Assembly (NCBI GenBank): GCA_021613375.1
Contig: CM038711.1
Span: 14,160,576-14,224,575, forward strand
Source: Megaleporinus macrocephalus
Taxonomy: Eukaryota > Chordata > Actinopteri > Characiformes > Anostomidae
Reading direction: 5' to 3'
Length of the DNA: 64,000 nt
In this document: piece after piece, positions 12,105 to 22,558 of the stretch
How positions within the stretch are numbered: position 1 is the first letter of the stretch
How the letters are laid out: every line of letters begins with the position of its first letter
Position numbers and translations under genes: made by a program
Notes under the pieces: generated by a model
What the model was told of the DNA's origin: nothing
Databases searched by the model: none
Seen by the model: only the letters and a program-made list of their open reading frames with translations

Positions 12105-12450
12105 TATTTATTTATGTATTTATTTATTTGTTTATTTGTTTGTCTGTAGCTGCATTCAGAATCTGCTGTTTGAGGAGTAAGTGAATGTGCCCTTACATAA
12201 ACCCCTGTATTATGAACAGATGTGCAACAAGCCTGTGTGACATTACAGATATGAGGTCCACTGGCTGGTTAAAAATATTTTGGCCTTAGGAGCCTAGGTC
12301 AGACGATGCTCCTGCACCATAGCCCCCTATTTTAATGCACACTACTGTACGTGTCACATATAATTCTACTTTCTAATGTATGGCGTGTATATGGAACTAT
12401 CCTGTCTATATGAATGAGCCTTGTAAACAAATCTCCTTTCAAATAAGACT
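12105..12450. repeat. Diverged duplicated block, copy 2
   Basis: It is collinear with 9738-10260 but lacks an internal section of that copy. Shared landmarks include GTAGCTGCATTCAGAAT, GTGAATGTGCCC, CCTAGGTCAGA and CCTTGTAAACAAA. Confidence 0.6.
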
Positions 12451-13117
12451 CAGGAGTAGGATCGCTATTAAAATAGACGAAGACATAAAAAAGCCCAGAA
12501 ACATGTCAGCAGTTCGGAGCAGCAGGATGAGTGACTTTAAACAGCAGCAATAAGTGGAAGGAGGCTGAAATGAGGCACTTTACACACAAGGTGTCCTTTT
12601 TAAAGGGCTAACCGTCAGCGACAGTGGGGATGAGCATAATCCCCTTCCCCCAGACACAGGAGTCATGGAAGAAATTAACCACAGGGGCATCTGACCTTTC
12701 AAAATGACACGCACCCCATTGTTCCACTGAGAGAAGAGAACGAAAACACACTGAGATCCTGAGCTGGCTTACAACTCATTAGACACAGTGGCATTTGTAC
12801 TACTTTGTTCCAGGGTAGTGTTGGCGACTTTATTATAGGAATACTTTACTGTTTATGTGTCACTTTTGGGAGCAAGAAGAAAAGAAAACATGCTGACCTG
12901 CAACATGCTTCTAACAGAAAACAATGGGTTCGTTCAGAAGCAGGCTACAGATTCAAATTAATGATTTTTTATTTATTTAGCCATTGATTTTAACCAGGCA
13001 GGCCCTTAAGAACATGTTCTTTTTTGCAGTGGGAGCCTGGCAAGCACGACCTCCTCCACAAAAATGGAGGAATGTAAATCGGTAATCATAATTATTTCAT
13101 AATGTGACATATTACTG
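12451..13117. other. Intron sequence, partly unique block
   Basis: 12451-12790 is non-repetitive with balanced composition and could be a conserved non-coding element. The rest is AT-rich. No gene was recognised. Confidence 0.3.
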
Positions 13118-13880
13118 ATACCCTATGTATGTGGACACCCCTCCTATTATTATTGAGGTCCAGTTATTCAGTCACACCCGTCACTAACAGTAGTATAAAA
13201 TCAAGAACATAGCCATGCAACCTCCACAGACAAATACTGGCAGTGAAATGGGTCGAAGTGAAGAGCTCAGTGACTTTAAACACAACACTGTCATTAGATT
13301 TTCTAAACTTATGTCCTGCTAGATCTGCCCAGTCACCAGCAAGTGTGATTACTGAGAAATGGAAGCAACAACAGCTCAGCTATGACTGGGGCTGCTGACT
13401 GTTAAAGCCACCAATCGTCTGTTGCATCACTCACTACTGAGTTCTAAACTGACTCATGGGCGTATCTGGGTTTAGTAAATGCCAGGAGAACGCTGCTCAC
13501 TGGAATGCATATAAAAACAGTAAAGTTTGGTGGAGGAGGTATAATGGTTCTCGGTTTGAGCCCCTTAATGAAGGGTGATGTTAATGCTCCAGACAATTAT
13601 TCATCCAACAATGAGACAACAGTGAAAGACCTTTTCCTGTTCCAGCATGACTGTGCAACCAGCAAGACATGATCTGACAAGTCTGGTACCAAAGACCTCT
13701 CCAGTGACCTGACCTTAACGCCACTGAACGCCTTTGGGATCAACTGGAATGTCAACTGTGTGTCAGGCCTCATCCAACATGAATGCCTGACCTCATAAAT
13801 GCTCTTTTAAATGAACCGGCAAATAGACAAAATGACTCCAAATGACTAGAGGATGTTATTGCTGTAAAGGAGGTTCATCT
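13118..13880 (+). pseudogene. Tc1/mariner transposon relic with decayed transposase
   Basis: The left end (ATGTATGTGGACACCCCTCC) matches a Tc1-type terminal region. A start codon at 13248 opens MGRSEELSDFKH, which fits the N-terminus of Tc1-like transposases. Later pieces read TVKFGGGGIMV, FLFQHDCA and NAFGINWN, in shifted frames with stops and an internal deletion. The fragment at 32430-32720 belongs to the same family. The relic is inactive. Confidence 0.85.
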
Positions 13881-14177
13881 TCATCTTTATGCTCATGGGA
13901 TATAGCCATGATTTACACTGTGTCCATATTGTGTAGGCTGGGTTGAAAAAGGAGTTGAAACATGACAGTGTTGGTTAATATTATTTTTCCTTGCCACTGG
14001 AGCACAGTGATAAAATAAAAACAATGAAGATGTATTAGATGTTGTCAAAAGTCTACCTTTTTCTATAAAGTTAAAAACAACAAGTCTGCTTATGACTAGG
14101 GACATAAACGAAGACGGTCCATTCTGATTTCAGTCACTGACACTGTCCAAAAAATAATAGTTTATAAGACTTTGTGG

Positions 14178-14398
14178 TAGGGCTGGGCAATATGGGAAAA
14201 AATCTTATCACTATATATATTTTTTAATATCAGTGGATATCAATATATATCACAATATAAATCAAATCACTATTTCCTTTTTACTTTAAGTGAGAAGTAA
14301 AGATATCAAAATTTTGTTAAATTGTATTTATTTTTTCTATCAGAAGACAGATGTCCTATAGAACATTACACAACTGTATTTTAAATAAATGATATATA

Positions 14399-14490
<92 letters not shown>

Positions 14491-14975
14491 TGTGTGTTTG
14501 TGTATAATATGTATATGTAGGCTACATGTCATTTGTGCCTCTAAAAGTCTAGTCGGAGCGTAGTCTCTTAGTCTTTAATCATTTATAGATCACGTGCATA
14601 CCGTTTAATACATTAAGTCTAGGATGGCCATGCGTTTTCCGTGTGCTTTTGGGCCACCACCAGAGCTGTGTCCATTGTGGTATGATCTTCAGGAATGGTG
14701 TCAATCATTTTCTCTTATTTTGTTCTCACTGCCTGCAGTAACCAAATTACTAGCACGTAACACTCTGTGTTGTGTGGTTCAACCAAGCATAAAATGGCTG
14801 GAACTGTACTCCAACCACGTGATTGGTTTGTGGCGGCGCTATTCTCATTGGCTATTCGTGTTAGTTGTCTCTTAAACATGGACAGAACTCCATTCTATCG
14901 ACTTTATATCGACTATATCTTATAGTTCTATCGAGGAAACATTATTTTGTCTTATCGTTTTATCACCCAGCTCTA
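14178..14975. mobile_element. hAT-type element, 798 bp, with perfect 8-bp TSD
   Basis: It starts TAGGGCTGGGCAATATGG and ends CACCCAGCTCTA as an inverted repeat. The flanks are identical octamers CTTTGTGG at 14170-14177 and 14976-14983, so the insertion is well defined. Ends and sub-terminal regions match the element at 5988-6894, but the interior differs and no BED finger remains. It contains a long (TA)n run. Confidence 0.92.
14411..14487. repeat. (TA)n microsatellite, about 77 bp
   Basis: An uninterrupted TA dinucleotide run inside the hAT element, preceded by a short (TG)n stretch. Confidence 0.97.
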
Positions 14976-14983
14976 CTTTGTGG

Positions 14984-15065
14984 AAATATTGACACTTATC
15001 TGTCACTTATTTGAACTTCTTCTTGCTTCATTCTCCATTCATCTGACAGCACAGCCCCTACATCG
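14984..15065. repeat. Short interspersed repeat shared with 19915-19990
   Basis: TTGACACTTATCTGTCACTT and ATTCATCTGACAGCACAGCC occur in the same order at both sites with small indels. The family is not identified. The hAT insertion at 14178-14975 abuts this copy. Confidence 0.7.
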
Positions 15066-15179
15066 CAGTAGGCAATTTGCAATGTCTATCATTCAATGTT
15101 TTGCCTTATCTAGTCCAAACTTGTATACGCCACCCGGAAGCAACCCTTTGATTTGGAGTTATTTATTTTAAATAAAAGG

Positions 15180-15800
15180 TCAATTGATATGAAACTAGAT
15201 CCTGACAGCTTTGCAGAACTCGAGCTAAAGTCAAGAACATGGTTAGGTTTACAAAGGGAAGGCTCCTTTTTCATTTCACCTTTCTCTGCAAGCAACAATG
15301 TGGTGCCTTGAAAAGCTCGTCGAAACGATTTTTATCCAATGAGTTCATTTTGCCAGCATCTTAATGTGTGATATTAAAATTTACCACTATCTACAGTGAC
15401 CCAATGAGCTGTCAGACTTAAACATTTTGCCAGCTCTCCTTCACAACAGTCTGGAGGCCAACTACTTTATCTCGAAGACGGAAGACATCTTTATCTTAAA
15501 AGTGCTACTGTGTTCAAATAAGAAACAACATTGCCATTTTTACAGACCCAGCATGACAGTCTGATAATATAGGAGCTGGAACTGAGGCCAGAGCCTTCCA
15601 CACATAATCACTGCACATTCATTGAAGCCCAGATCCAAACATTCCTCCCGCCTTCACCTGTTAATTCACTAACAATTGGCTTTGCTGAGTCACGAACAAT
15701 GTTCTAGCACATATCCGAGTGATATTTATATTTCGGCTCCTCATAGTGATTCAGTTCTCCTGATAACATCTTTAAATGTTAGTGTTAACACAAAAAGCAG
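15180..15800. other. Unique block, candidate conserved non-coding sequence
   Basis: Non-repetitive sequence of even composition about 1.7-2.3 kb inside intron 1, with no coding frame of note. Its texture (no indel-rich AT runs, no repeat ends) differs from the surrounding DNA. Regulatory function is only inferred. Confidence 0.3.
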
Positions 15801-16544
15801 ACAGCTAAAAATATACTATATTCTACGTGGCCACTAATGAGGTCCATGGAGGTGGGGGGCTTTCATAGGGGGGAAAAAAAGAAAGAAGCCTTTACAGAAC
15901 CTTTGAGGGCGCACATGGTATGAACATCATGTGGCCTGTTTAGTTCTTTACATACAGGAACTGAACAGGTCCTAGAAACGGCCCAGTACACAGTACTGAG
16001 GATATGCTTGTTTCAGCATATCATGGATACTTTTGACCGGGATATTAAAATTTATGACAATGATAAAACATCATTATGCTGCTCACTTCTACTTTCACCC
16101 CCTTTCAAAGTTTAAATTCAATATGAATTCTTGTGATGCCACAAAACTCAACCCACATACTATCACATCACTCACCAATTCAGTCTACAGCAGTTTAGCT
16201 CCTCCCATTAATACTGAAGGTGCAAGTAAGGCACAACACACAGCAGCGAGTCAGAACAGAGGTTATTTACATACAGCAGGCTTAAAAGCACAGTAAATAA
16301 AAATAGCTGGTTTTATTATATTTAAGGCATAAAGAAAAAAAAAACATCAAAAAGGAGGAAGCCATGTGTTAAAAAAAGAAAATGTATGGGCGCTTTAAAT
16401 GGTTTTAAGTGTGTTTTAGTAAAACACACACATACTATATGTTTTATTCATATCCATCTACTTATCTGTATATATGTTTGATCCTTGTTTTACGAAAGGT
16501 ACACAACAGCAACACATCAATGGTCTCTGGACACCACCAGCAAG
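15801..16544. other. Intron sequence, no gene
   Basis: Includes an old repeat-like section at about 16160-16400 with A-rich runs. No transposase or exon was recognised. Confidence 0.4.
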
Positions 16545-17218
16545 CCCTTACAGAAAATAAGCATACCTAAAGTTCATTTTATTAAGTATACTTTATGCAG
16601 TTACTATACTAACGTCATTGTACTAGTAGTACACTTGTATATGTACTATTTTAATACTTCTTGAGACTAAATTGGCCCACTTTCTAGTTTACATCTTTTG
16701 TACAGCAACTACACTAAAAGTAAACTTACGGGTTTACTGTTTTCTTTAAGTGAACTTATCATAATATTTATAATTTACTTCTTAAATAATTGTTGTACTT
16801 TAAAGTACATGACTAGGTTTAAGGGTTTTTTTCTACTTAAAATAGAGTTTTAACAACGTTTACTTACTAACCAGTGGACACAAATAAAATAAACAAGACG
16901 TACTCCGATTAAGAAACATATTTGTATCTTTATAAAACTTTATAAATCAAATTTTAAATAAATATTGTACTGGATGTGTTTTTGTGCAGAGCAAGAATAC
17001 TTACTTCTACTATCTCAATCAAAAGATTAAGTACAAGTAAAGGCCAAATATACTTAATGTGTTCTATACTTGTCAGTATAACCCAAGCATACTTAAGTAT
17101 AACTGTGTTTAGTACATCATTGAGAAGTACATAAAAAGTAAACTGAGAGCATACTCACTTCCTTTTAGTTTAAAAGAAGTAAACTAATGGTACACTTAAA
17201 TAAACTTCTTTTTAAGGG
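16545..17218. mobile_element. MITE family M1, copy 1 (674 bp)
   Basis: It starts CCCTTACAGAAAATAAG and ends TTTTTAAGGG as an imperfect inverted repeat, and it is packed with AAGTATACTT-type palindromes. A second full copy is at 25426-26121 with high similarity over most of its length. It carries no coding capacity. Its right end lies 97 bases from the arhgap42 exon 1 donor side, inside intron 1. Confidence 0.85.
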
Positions 17219-17314
17219 AGTCCATCAGACCACCTAAAACTTTTTGAATGGCAGCGTTCAGCGCCAAACCAAGCCCGCGCACGAGCTCAGGTATTACAAG
17301 TCACCTAGACTTAC

Positions 17315-17468
17315 TTTTCAGCGCTCCTATGAGAGAGTTCCCGTCTTTGATGAGCTCCTTGATGAACTTGTTGGTCCGCTCCAATTCAATTTCATGGCAT
17401 TTCAGCCGGTCCCTGAAGTCGGGGCTGTCCAGAAAAGCGTCGCTGAACTCCAAAGTTGGCAGTCCCAT
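17315..17468 (-). CDS. arhgap42: arhgap42 (GRAF3) first coding exon, partial gene
   Basis: Read on the minus strand, this exon gives 51 codons plus one base, beginning [10 protein letters not shown] and containing the GRAF-family motif [14 protein letters not shown]. That is the N-terminal start of the BAR domain. From family knowledge, GRAF1, GRAF2 and GRAF3 share this motif, and the reading [10 protein letters not shown]...LDSPDFR...[20 protein letters not shown] is closest to GRAF3 (ARHGAP42), a cytoplasmic Rho GTPase-activating protein (BAR, PH, RhoGAP, SH3) that restrains RhoA. The start is the first ATG after an in-frame TAG 36 bases upstream (17502-17504), with A at -3 and G at +4. The exon ends at 17315 with a consensus GTAAGT donor at 17309-17314, leaving a phase-1 intron. 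The rest of the gene must lie beyond position 1. The a or b paralogue cannot be decided, and GRAF1 or GRAF2 is the less likely alternative. Confidence 0.93.
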
Positions 17469-17880
17469 TATCGCTTTCCTCTCAGGCTGTAGAACGAGCA
17501 GCTACGGCGCTAAATCCGCGTTAGGAACATCATTCGAAGCTACAGACGCTTCTTCTATCTCTCTCTCACTCTCTCTCACTCACTCCCTCACTCTCTCTCT
17601 CACTCACTCACTCTCTGTCACATCGGCGCTGGAGAAAGTTTTCCTTCCCCCTTTCCATGGCACTTCCGTCCTGAGGGTTTTGGGTTTTTTCCCCCCTTCT
17701 CGTTTCGCCCAAATTCACTTTCCCCACAAACTCCTGCGTCCTGTGATAGCGAGACTCCTGCTGGCTACTTTACAGAACGCCGGCGAGGCCTTCAGCACCT
17801 GTAGCGCGAGCTGTTCAGCGTTTTATTTATATTTTATAAGCTGATACTGTCATTACGTACTAGGAGTGTTTCATAGAGGT
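17469..17880 (-). promoter_or_regulatory. arhgap42 5'-UTR and probable core promoter
   Basis: This stretch is directly upstream of the exon 1 start codon and is richer in CpG than its surroundings. On the minus strand it holds a TATA-like TATAAAA (17833-17839), an ETS-like GACGGAAGTG (17661-17670), a GA-rich tract (17551-17617) and an in-frame stop at 17502-17504. If the TATA-like site is used, the 5'-UTR would be about 330-340 bases. The transcription start is not visible. A mobile element begins at 17875, so little single-copy promoter sequence lies beyond this block. Confidence 0.6.
17551..17617. repeat. CT/GA simple-sequence tract in arhgap42 leader
   Basis: A run of CTCT and CACT motifs reads as GAGA and GTGA on the gene strand. 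It lies about 85-150 bases upstream of the start codon and so probably falls within the 5'-UTR. Such tracts are length-unstable. Confidence 0.85.
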
Positions 17881-18646
17881 GCAAAGCTGTACAGAGAAAT
17901 TCCACTTAAAGAGGAATTCACAACGTATTCACGTTCATTACTCAGGTAGAAGTATAGATACTAAGGTTTAAAAATACTTTTGTAGAAGTTGAAATATCAA
18001 CTCAAACTTTTTACTCCAGTAAAAGTGTAAAAGTACTGCTTTCAAAACTACTTAAAGTATAAAAGTAAAAGTAATGTATGGAAAAAATGTCATTAAGGAC
18101 AAAAGCTTAGGCCACAGGGACCTATAGTGCACTAGCCCACCTTCCCAAAAACATTCTTCTAAAAGCTATAATGACTATAATGATATATTAAAATGTTAAT
18201 GTTGATAAATTTGGGATGCGCTAGGCTTCCTGTTTCAGCCACAAATACACTCATTGAACATGAATGTATTTTAGTACAATGTAAATATATTAAAGAAGCA
18301 TATCTGTGTACTACTGAGCATTAACATGTGTTTCATGGAGCAGAAGATATGATAAGATAGGGTAGTTGTCTATAAGTATTGTAATGGTGTAAAAAGTCAA
18401 ACTTCAAAGGCATGTTATCAATAACCTTCACTGGAATGTAAATGTACATGAATGAAAACAAACTGTAAATGAAATAGGAGTAACGAGACTATGTTTAAAA
18501 TGTAAGGAGTAGAAAGTACAGATAATTGCGTGAAAATGTAGTAGAAGTAAAAAGTAATCTGAAAAATAATTACTCCAATAAAGTATAATTAACCAAAATT
18601 TCTACGTAGGTAGAAAAGTATTTGTACTTCGTTACTTGACACCTCT
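17875..18646. mobile_element. MITE with AGAGGTG ends upstream of arhgap42
   Basis: The left end AGAGGTGCAAAG (17875) and right end CTTGACACCTCT (to 18646) are inverted. The sub-terminal zones are rich in AAGTA and GTAAAAGTA motifs, a pattern common in fish MITEs whose ends read CAGAGGTGTCAAGTAACG. No 8-bp target duplication survives, so hAT membership is a guess. It begins about 407 bases upstream of the start codon. Confidence 0.75.
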
Positions 18647-19514
18647 GCCAATATGTAAACAAAGTCATTTACTGCTCACTGACATTCACAGTGGTAGTGA
18701 TTGGAAACAGACATCTGGAAAAAAAAAGTTTAATAAATCATTCAAATAGCTTATATCATACTCTTTATTACACTTTTTATAAAGTGTACTACAAATGTGT
18801 GGTTTTATATACCAAATAGAGCCACAAGTTATTTAGCATGACCATTTTTTTCAATCTCTGCTTATCCCTGGGTGTTTCTGTTACTGTACCTGTACTGTAC
18901 TGTACCATAAAGGAGCTTTTGTGATTGGCTGCCCTGCCTCCTTCAGTAAAGCACTCAGAATTCCTTAGAACTTTAATATGAGTGGGCAGAGTGTACATGT
19001 TGTCCTGCTACTGCTCGCACTGGATTCCCTCACTTGAAATTTACTTTTTATCCCGTGCCACAAGATATTCTAGTGGGAACCACGAGACCTGCAAAGTCAT
19101 GCAGGAATGCAGACTAATATGTAATTGATAATTATATACAAACACAAAAGGTGGGAAAACAGTAAAAGTACATTCTCACAAACAATATAACAGCATAGTG
19201 ACAAAATACAGATAGTAACACTTGAAATTAAAGGCTGTGTGCTATCCAGGGACACTCTAGTACCAAAAGCAAAGAAAAAACTTAACATGGGAATAAAAAC
19301 CCACTTTTTTATTATTATGAGTAAACTATATGGTTTGATGTCCATTGAATTGTGTATAGTTTTTTTATACATTTTGTAATGCCCTTGTGTTTCCTGTGAG
19401 CTTCTTGCTGGGATTGATAGCTAGTGTTTTGTTTTTGTGGATTTTGTGGTCAAATGACATGTTTTGTTGATTTGATTGAAAAGTAATACGGAAAAAAAAT
19501 AACACATTCTTTAC
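18647..19514. other. Intergenic sequence, nothing recognised
   Basis: AT-rich DNA upstream of arhgap42 with no gene, tandem array or inverted termini seen. Confidence 0.5.
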
Positions 19515-19822
19515 TAGGGCCGTGTATTGACAAGGACCTGGCGATAAAATACGTATCGTGATACAGAGGTCACAATTTAATATATCACAATATATTGCAA
19601 TACTGCAAGCATTGCGCCCTTGTGCTGCTTGTTTATGTTGGAGTGTAGCTGCAAAATTTATTACAACACTGCCATCTAGTGGTCAAAGGTTTAAACACAA
19701 CACCCAATGGTTCACTGTCTGCCAGGAATCTGTGTATCGATACAGTGTTTTTGAGAATCGATACAGTATCACGAAACCTAATATCTTGACATTAAATATT
19801 TCGATGTTTTCTTACATCCTTA
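19515..19822. mobile_element. MITE with TAGGGNTGTR ends, copy 2 (inverted)
   Basis: It starts TAGGGCCGTGTATTGAC and ends CTTACATCCTTA. In reverse orientation it aligns with 10384-10767, including the shared GCCATCTAGTGGTCA and TATCGATACAGT segments. The flanking octamers TTCTTTAC and TTCTTCAG agree at six of eight positions, which is weak evidence for a hAT-type duplication. Confidence 0.7.
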
Positions 19823-19914
19823 TTCTTCAGAGAAAACCAGGCCCAAAGTGGCTAATCGGGAGATTCAGGAGGGTTCCGGATGGGAATTTTGAGTCTGGGT
19901 CGGTTGGATGGGAA

Positions 19915-19990
19915 AATAATGTTGACACTTATCTGTCACTTATCTAAACTTCATTCTCCATTCATCTGACAGCACAGCCCCTACATGGTT
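19915..19990. repeat. Short interspersed repeat shared with 14984-15065
   Basis: It carries the same TTGACACTTATCTGTCACTT and CATTCATCTGACAGCACAGC order as the copy beside the hAT element at 14178-14975. The adjacent 19850-19910 section may belong to the same unit. Confidence 0.65.
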
Positions 19991-20112
19991 TTACCATCTG
20001 AGGGAATTCTCCCCTCCTAAATGTTTAAGTTGGTTGCACCTACAAGTTGTCTTTTCTGGAGCGCTAAAATTAAATATAGCAACAAAATAGCGCAAAGCGT
20101 CAGTCGGTGGTG

Positions 20113-20320
20113 ATGGAGGGCAGAAGGAGGCCAGGTGGAGCCGAAAAGGACAGGTTAAAAAAAAGAAAGCTGGAAGAAGATGCTGCCAAATGTGTGAAAT
20201 TAACAGACCTGTTCTCCGGAAGAGAGCCTCCAGCTGCAGCCGCTAAACAGAGATATAGAAATAAGTTTGTATTGGCCAGTGTAAGGCTACTGTGCAATGT
20301 TTGCAATGTGAACTTAACAT
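20113..20320 (+). pseudogene. hAT/ZMYM1-like transposase N-terminal fragment
   Basis: An open frame from 20113 reads MEGRRRPGGAEKDRLKKRK, then AAKCVKLTDLF and an alanine-rich stretch. This resembles the N-terminus of fish hAT-derived, ZMYM1-like (TTF-type) transposase proteins, where a basic start is followed by a CxKLTDLF segment. The frame ends soon after and no zinc finger or catalytic domain follows, so it is a fragment. Family assignment is from memory of the pattern and should be checked by homology search. Confidence 0.5.
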
Positions 20321-20868
20321 AGTTTATTTTGTAGAGCCCAATACACATTTAAGCTGAAAATAATAAAGTGTAATATATTAATAGCCTAACTCATTAATGG
20401 TATGTTTTTGTAGCATCGGAGCAGACGCTACTGATGATCCCAAGGAGGCCATGACTACTGAAGGGACAGATAGAGGATAGTCTAACCAAGTTATTTAAAC
20501 TAAGATAGTTATTTGTTATGTAAAATATAACCTAGAGAATAGACGTGATATATGTTAAATTGTATTAAACCAGTGCACTGCTTAGGAGGATTCTGATGCT
20601 GTAGGTAGTCTACTAAATATGCGTGTAGTGAAGCTACTTAAGAGTTTAGTGTAAACATAACAAAAAAACACAAATTTCGAATTATTTTAATTTCAACATA
20701 TTGCTCCTGTACAAAGGTAAATACGTTTTAATCTTTATCACATTTTTTTACCTTTTAAATCTTTATCTGATTTAAATTAGAATTAAACTTGTTTTCTCTT
20801 AACTTACTAACATATACCTAAATACCCAATAAAAAGACATTGTAAGAGCTAAGTGGGCTGGATTTGCG

Positions 20869-21233
20869 CATAAAACTCCCGGACTGAAACCACTTTAGCC
20901 ATGGAGAAAACACAGCATGGTTGGACATACTTTTATTTACTGTTTATTTGTAAACTTATACTAAGGTGTCAACCTAGTGTGTATAACTGTATATCAGAGT
21001 GTTTTTTTTTTTTTTTACTGCTGTTGTAATAAGTTACCATGAGCCACCGTTTTCTAGCATCACATTCAAAATACACCGCTTATTGTCTTAGACCCCTAAA
21101 TGTCTCAAAAGCGAAATTCTGAAGGGTCACTGAAAAAAAATACTATAAAATTATGTGATCTATTAACCTAAAATAGAGACTAAAATAGAAAGCCAGGAAA
21201 AGACCTTTGTAATGGTAGATGACGAGACACGGG
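20869..21233. repeat. Tandem duplication, unit 1 (365 bp)
   Basis: The unit begins TTTGCGCATAAAACTCCCGG and ends GAGACACGGG. It is repeated immediately downstream (21234 onward) with about 98 percent identity by eye over the compared parts. Its last 26 bp (21208-21233) are the first bases of the LTR found complete at 22534-22880, so the LTR was already in place when the duplication happened. Confidence 0.88.
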
Positions 21234-22558
21234 ATTTGCGCATGAAACTCCCGGACTGAAACCACTTTAGCCATGGAGAAAACACAGCATGGTTGGACAT
21301 ACTTTTATTTACTGTTTATTTGTAAACTTATACTTATTCTAAGGTGTCAACCTAGTGTGTATAACTGTATATCAGAGTGTTTGGTTTTTTTTTACTGCTG
21401 TTGTAATAAGTTACCATGAGCCACCGTTTTCTATTATCACATTCAGATAGATAAATACTTTATTGATCCCAGAGGGAAATTCAAAAACTCCACATTTAAC
21501 CCATTCGTGCAGTAAAACACTAGTAAACTAGGGGGGCAGTAAGCTCACTTACCCAGAGCAGTGGGCAGCCCTAACACATGAACCAGGGACATTCCAGTCA
21601 CAAGGCTGGTTCCCTAACTTCCAGCCTACGACTGCCCCAACCTGCAGCCCACGAGTGCCCCTACTACTACTACTACTACTAGCATGAGTAAAGAGAAGGC
21701 AGTGGAAACCTGATGATGAATGCCTAATGCTAACCATACTACACTAGAGGACTTTAAAAAGACTGAAAAAAGGCTCTCTCTTACACCCAAAGACACCCAA
21801 AGGCTGAAATTACTTTACCTGGTTGTGTTGGAGGACAGTTTTCGCTGCTCTAACATGCCTTATTCAGCTCAGGAAGGCCTTAATGTTTAAACAATGATAG
21901 CTTATGAGCCTAAAGAAGAACTAGGTGTGGTTCAATTCAGTATGCCTGGTTGTATAACATGATCCATTATTTCCACGTATGTAGTTTATATAGACAGTTG
22001 TGTAGTGTTCATTTAACGTTTTTTTTGTTGTGCTGTACTTGTGGTTTACATTTGCCATTATGTGATTTTTATGTGGCTGTGATTCACTGCAGTTTCTTTT
22101 GTTTGCCCAGTATGACTCAGGCACTTGAATCTTGTCATGTCCTGCTTGATGGTTTGAATAAGGTTTGTTAAAGCAGGGTAATTAGAATCCGCAATAATAA
22201 TTTTAAGCTTTGACTTATGAGAACGATTTACTTTGGGTACTGCTTTACCTCACAATGTCCTGCATGATACCTTGATGCTATAAATGTTAAAATAAAAAAA
22301 AAATAATGCCACCATACAATCTCAAAACTATCATACGATCATAAGTGTATCTAAACTAACTTTGTGTAAATATTTTTGTAAGGTACGAAGTACAAAATAC
22401 ACCGCTTATTGTCTTAGACCCCTAAATGTCTCAAAAGCGAAATTCTGAAGGGTCATTGAAAAAAAATACTATAAAATTATGTGATCCATTAACCTAAAAT
22501 AGAGACTAAAATAGAAAGCCAGGAAAAGACCTTTGTAATGGTAGATGATGAGACACGG
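21234..22558. repeat. Tandem duplication, unit 2, split by a 946-bp insertion
   Basis: 21234-21445 repeats the first part of unit 1, and 22392-22558 repeats the second part with only three substitutions noticed in about 165 bp. Between them lie 946 bp absent from unit 1, beginning with a SINE (21446-21660) and continuing in unassigned sequence to 22391. Either this was inserted after duplication or unit 1 lost it. Confidence 0.85.
21446..21660 (-). mobile_element. tRNA-derived SINE family S2, copy 1
   Basis: In reverse orientation it runs from GGGGCAGTCGTAGGCTGGAA through GGAACCAGCCTTGTGAC, a GGGCTGCCCACTGCTCTGGG-type segment and a CCCCCTAGTTTACTAGTG segment. It ends TTTGAATTTCCCTCTGGGAT. 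The same family is at 41550-41808 (plus) and 57058-57260 (minus). A (CTA)n run follows at 21660-21680. Confidence 0.85.

Noticed and set aside
17248..17844. 198-codon plus-strand open frame
   Set aside because: It is the antisense shadow of arhgap42 exon 1 and its CT-rich leader; the minus strand gives a conserved GRAF N-terminus with a splice donor.
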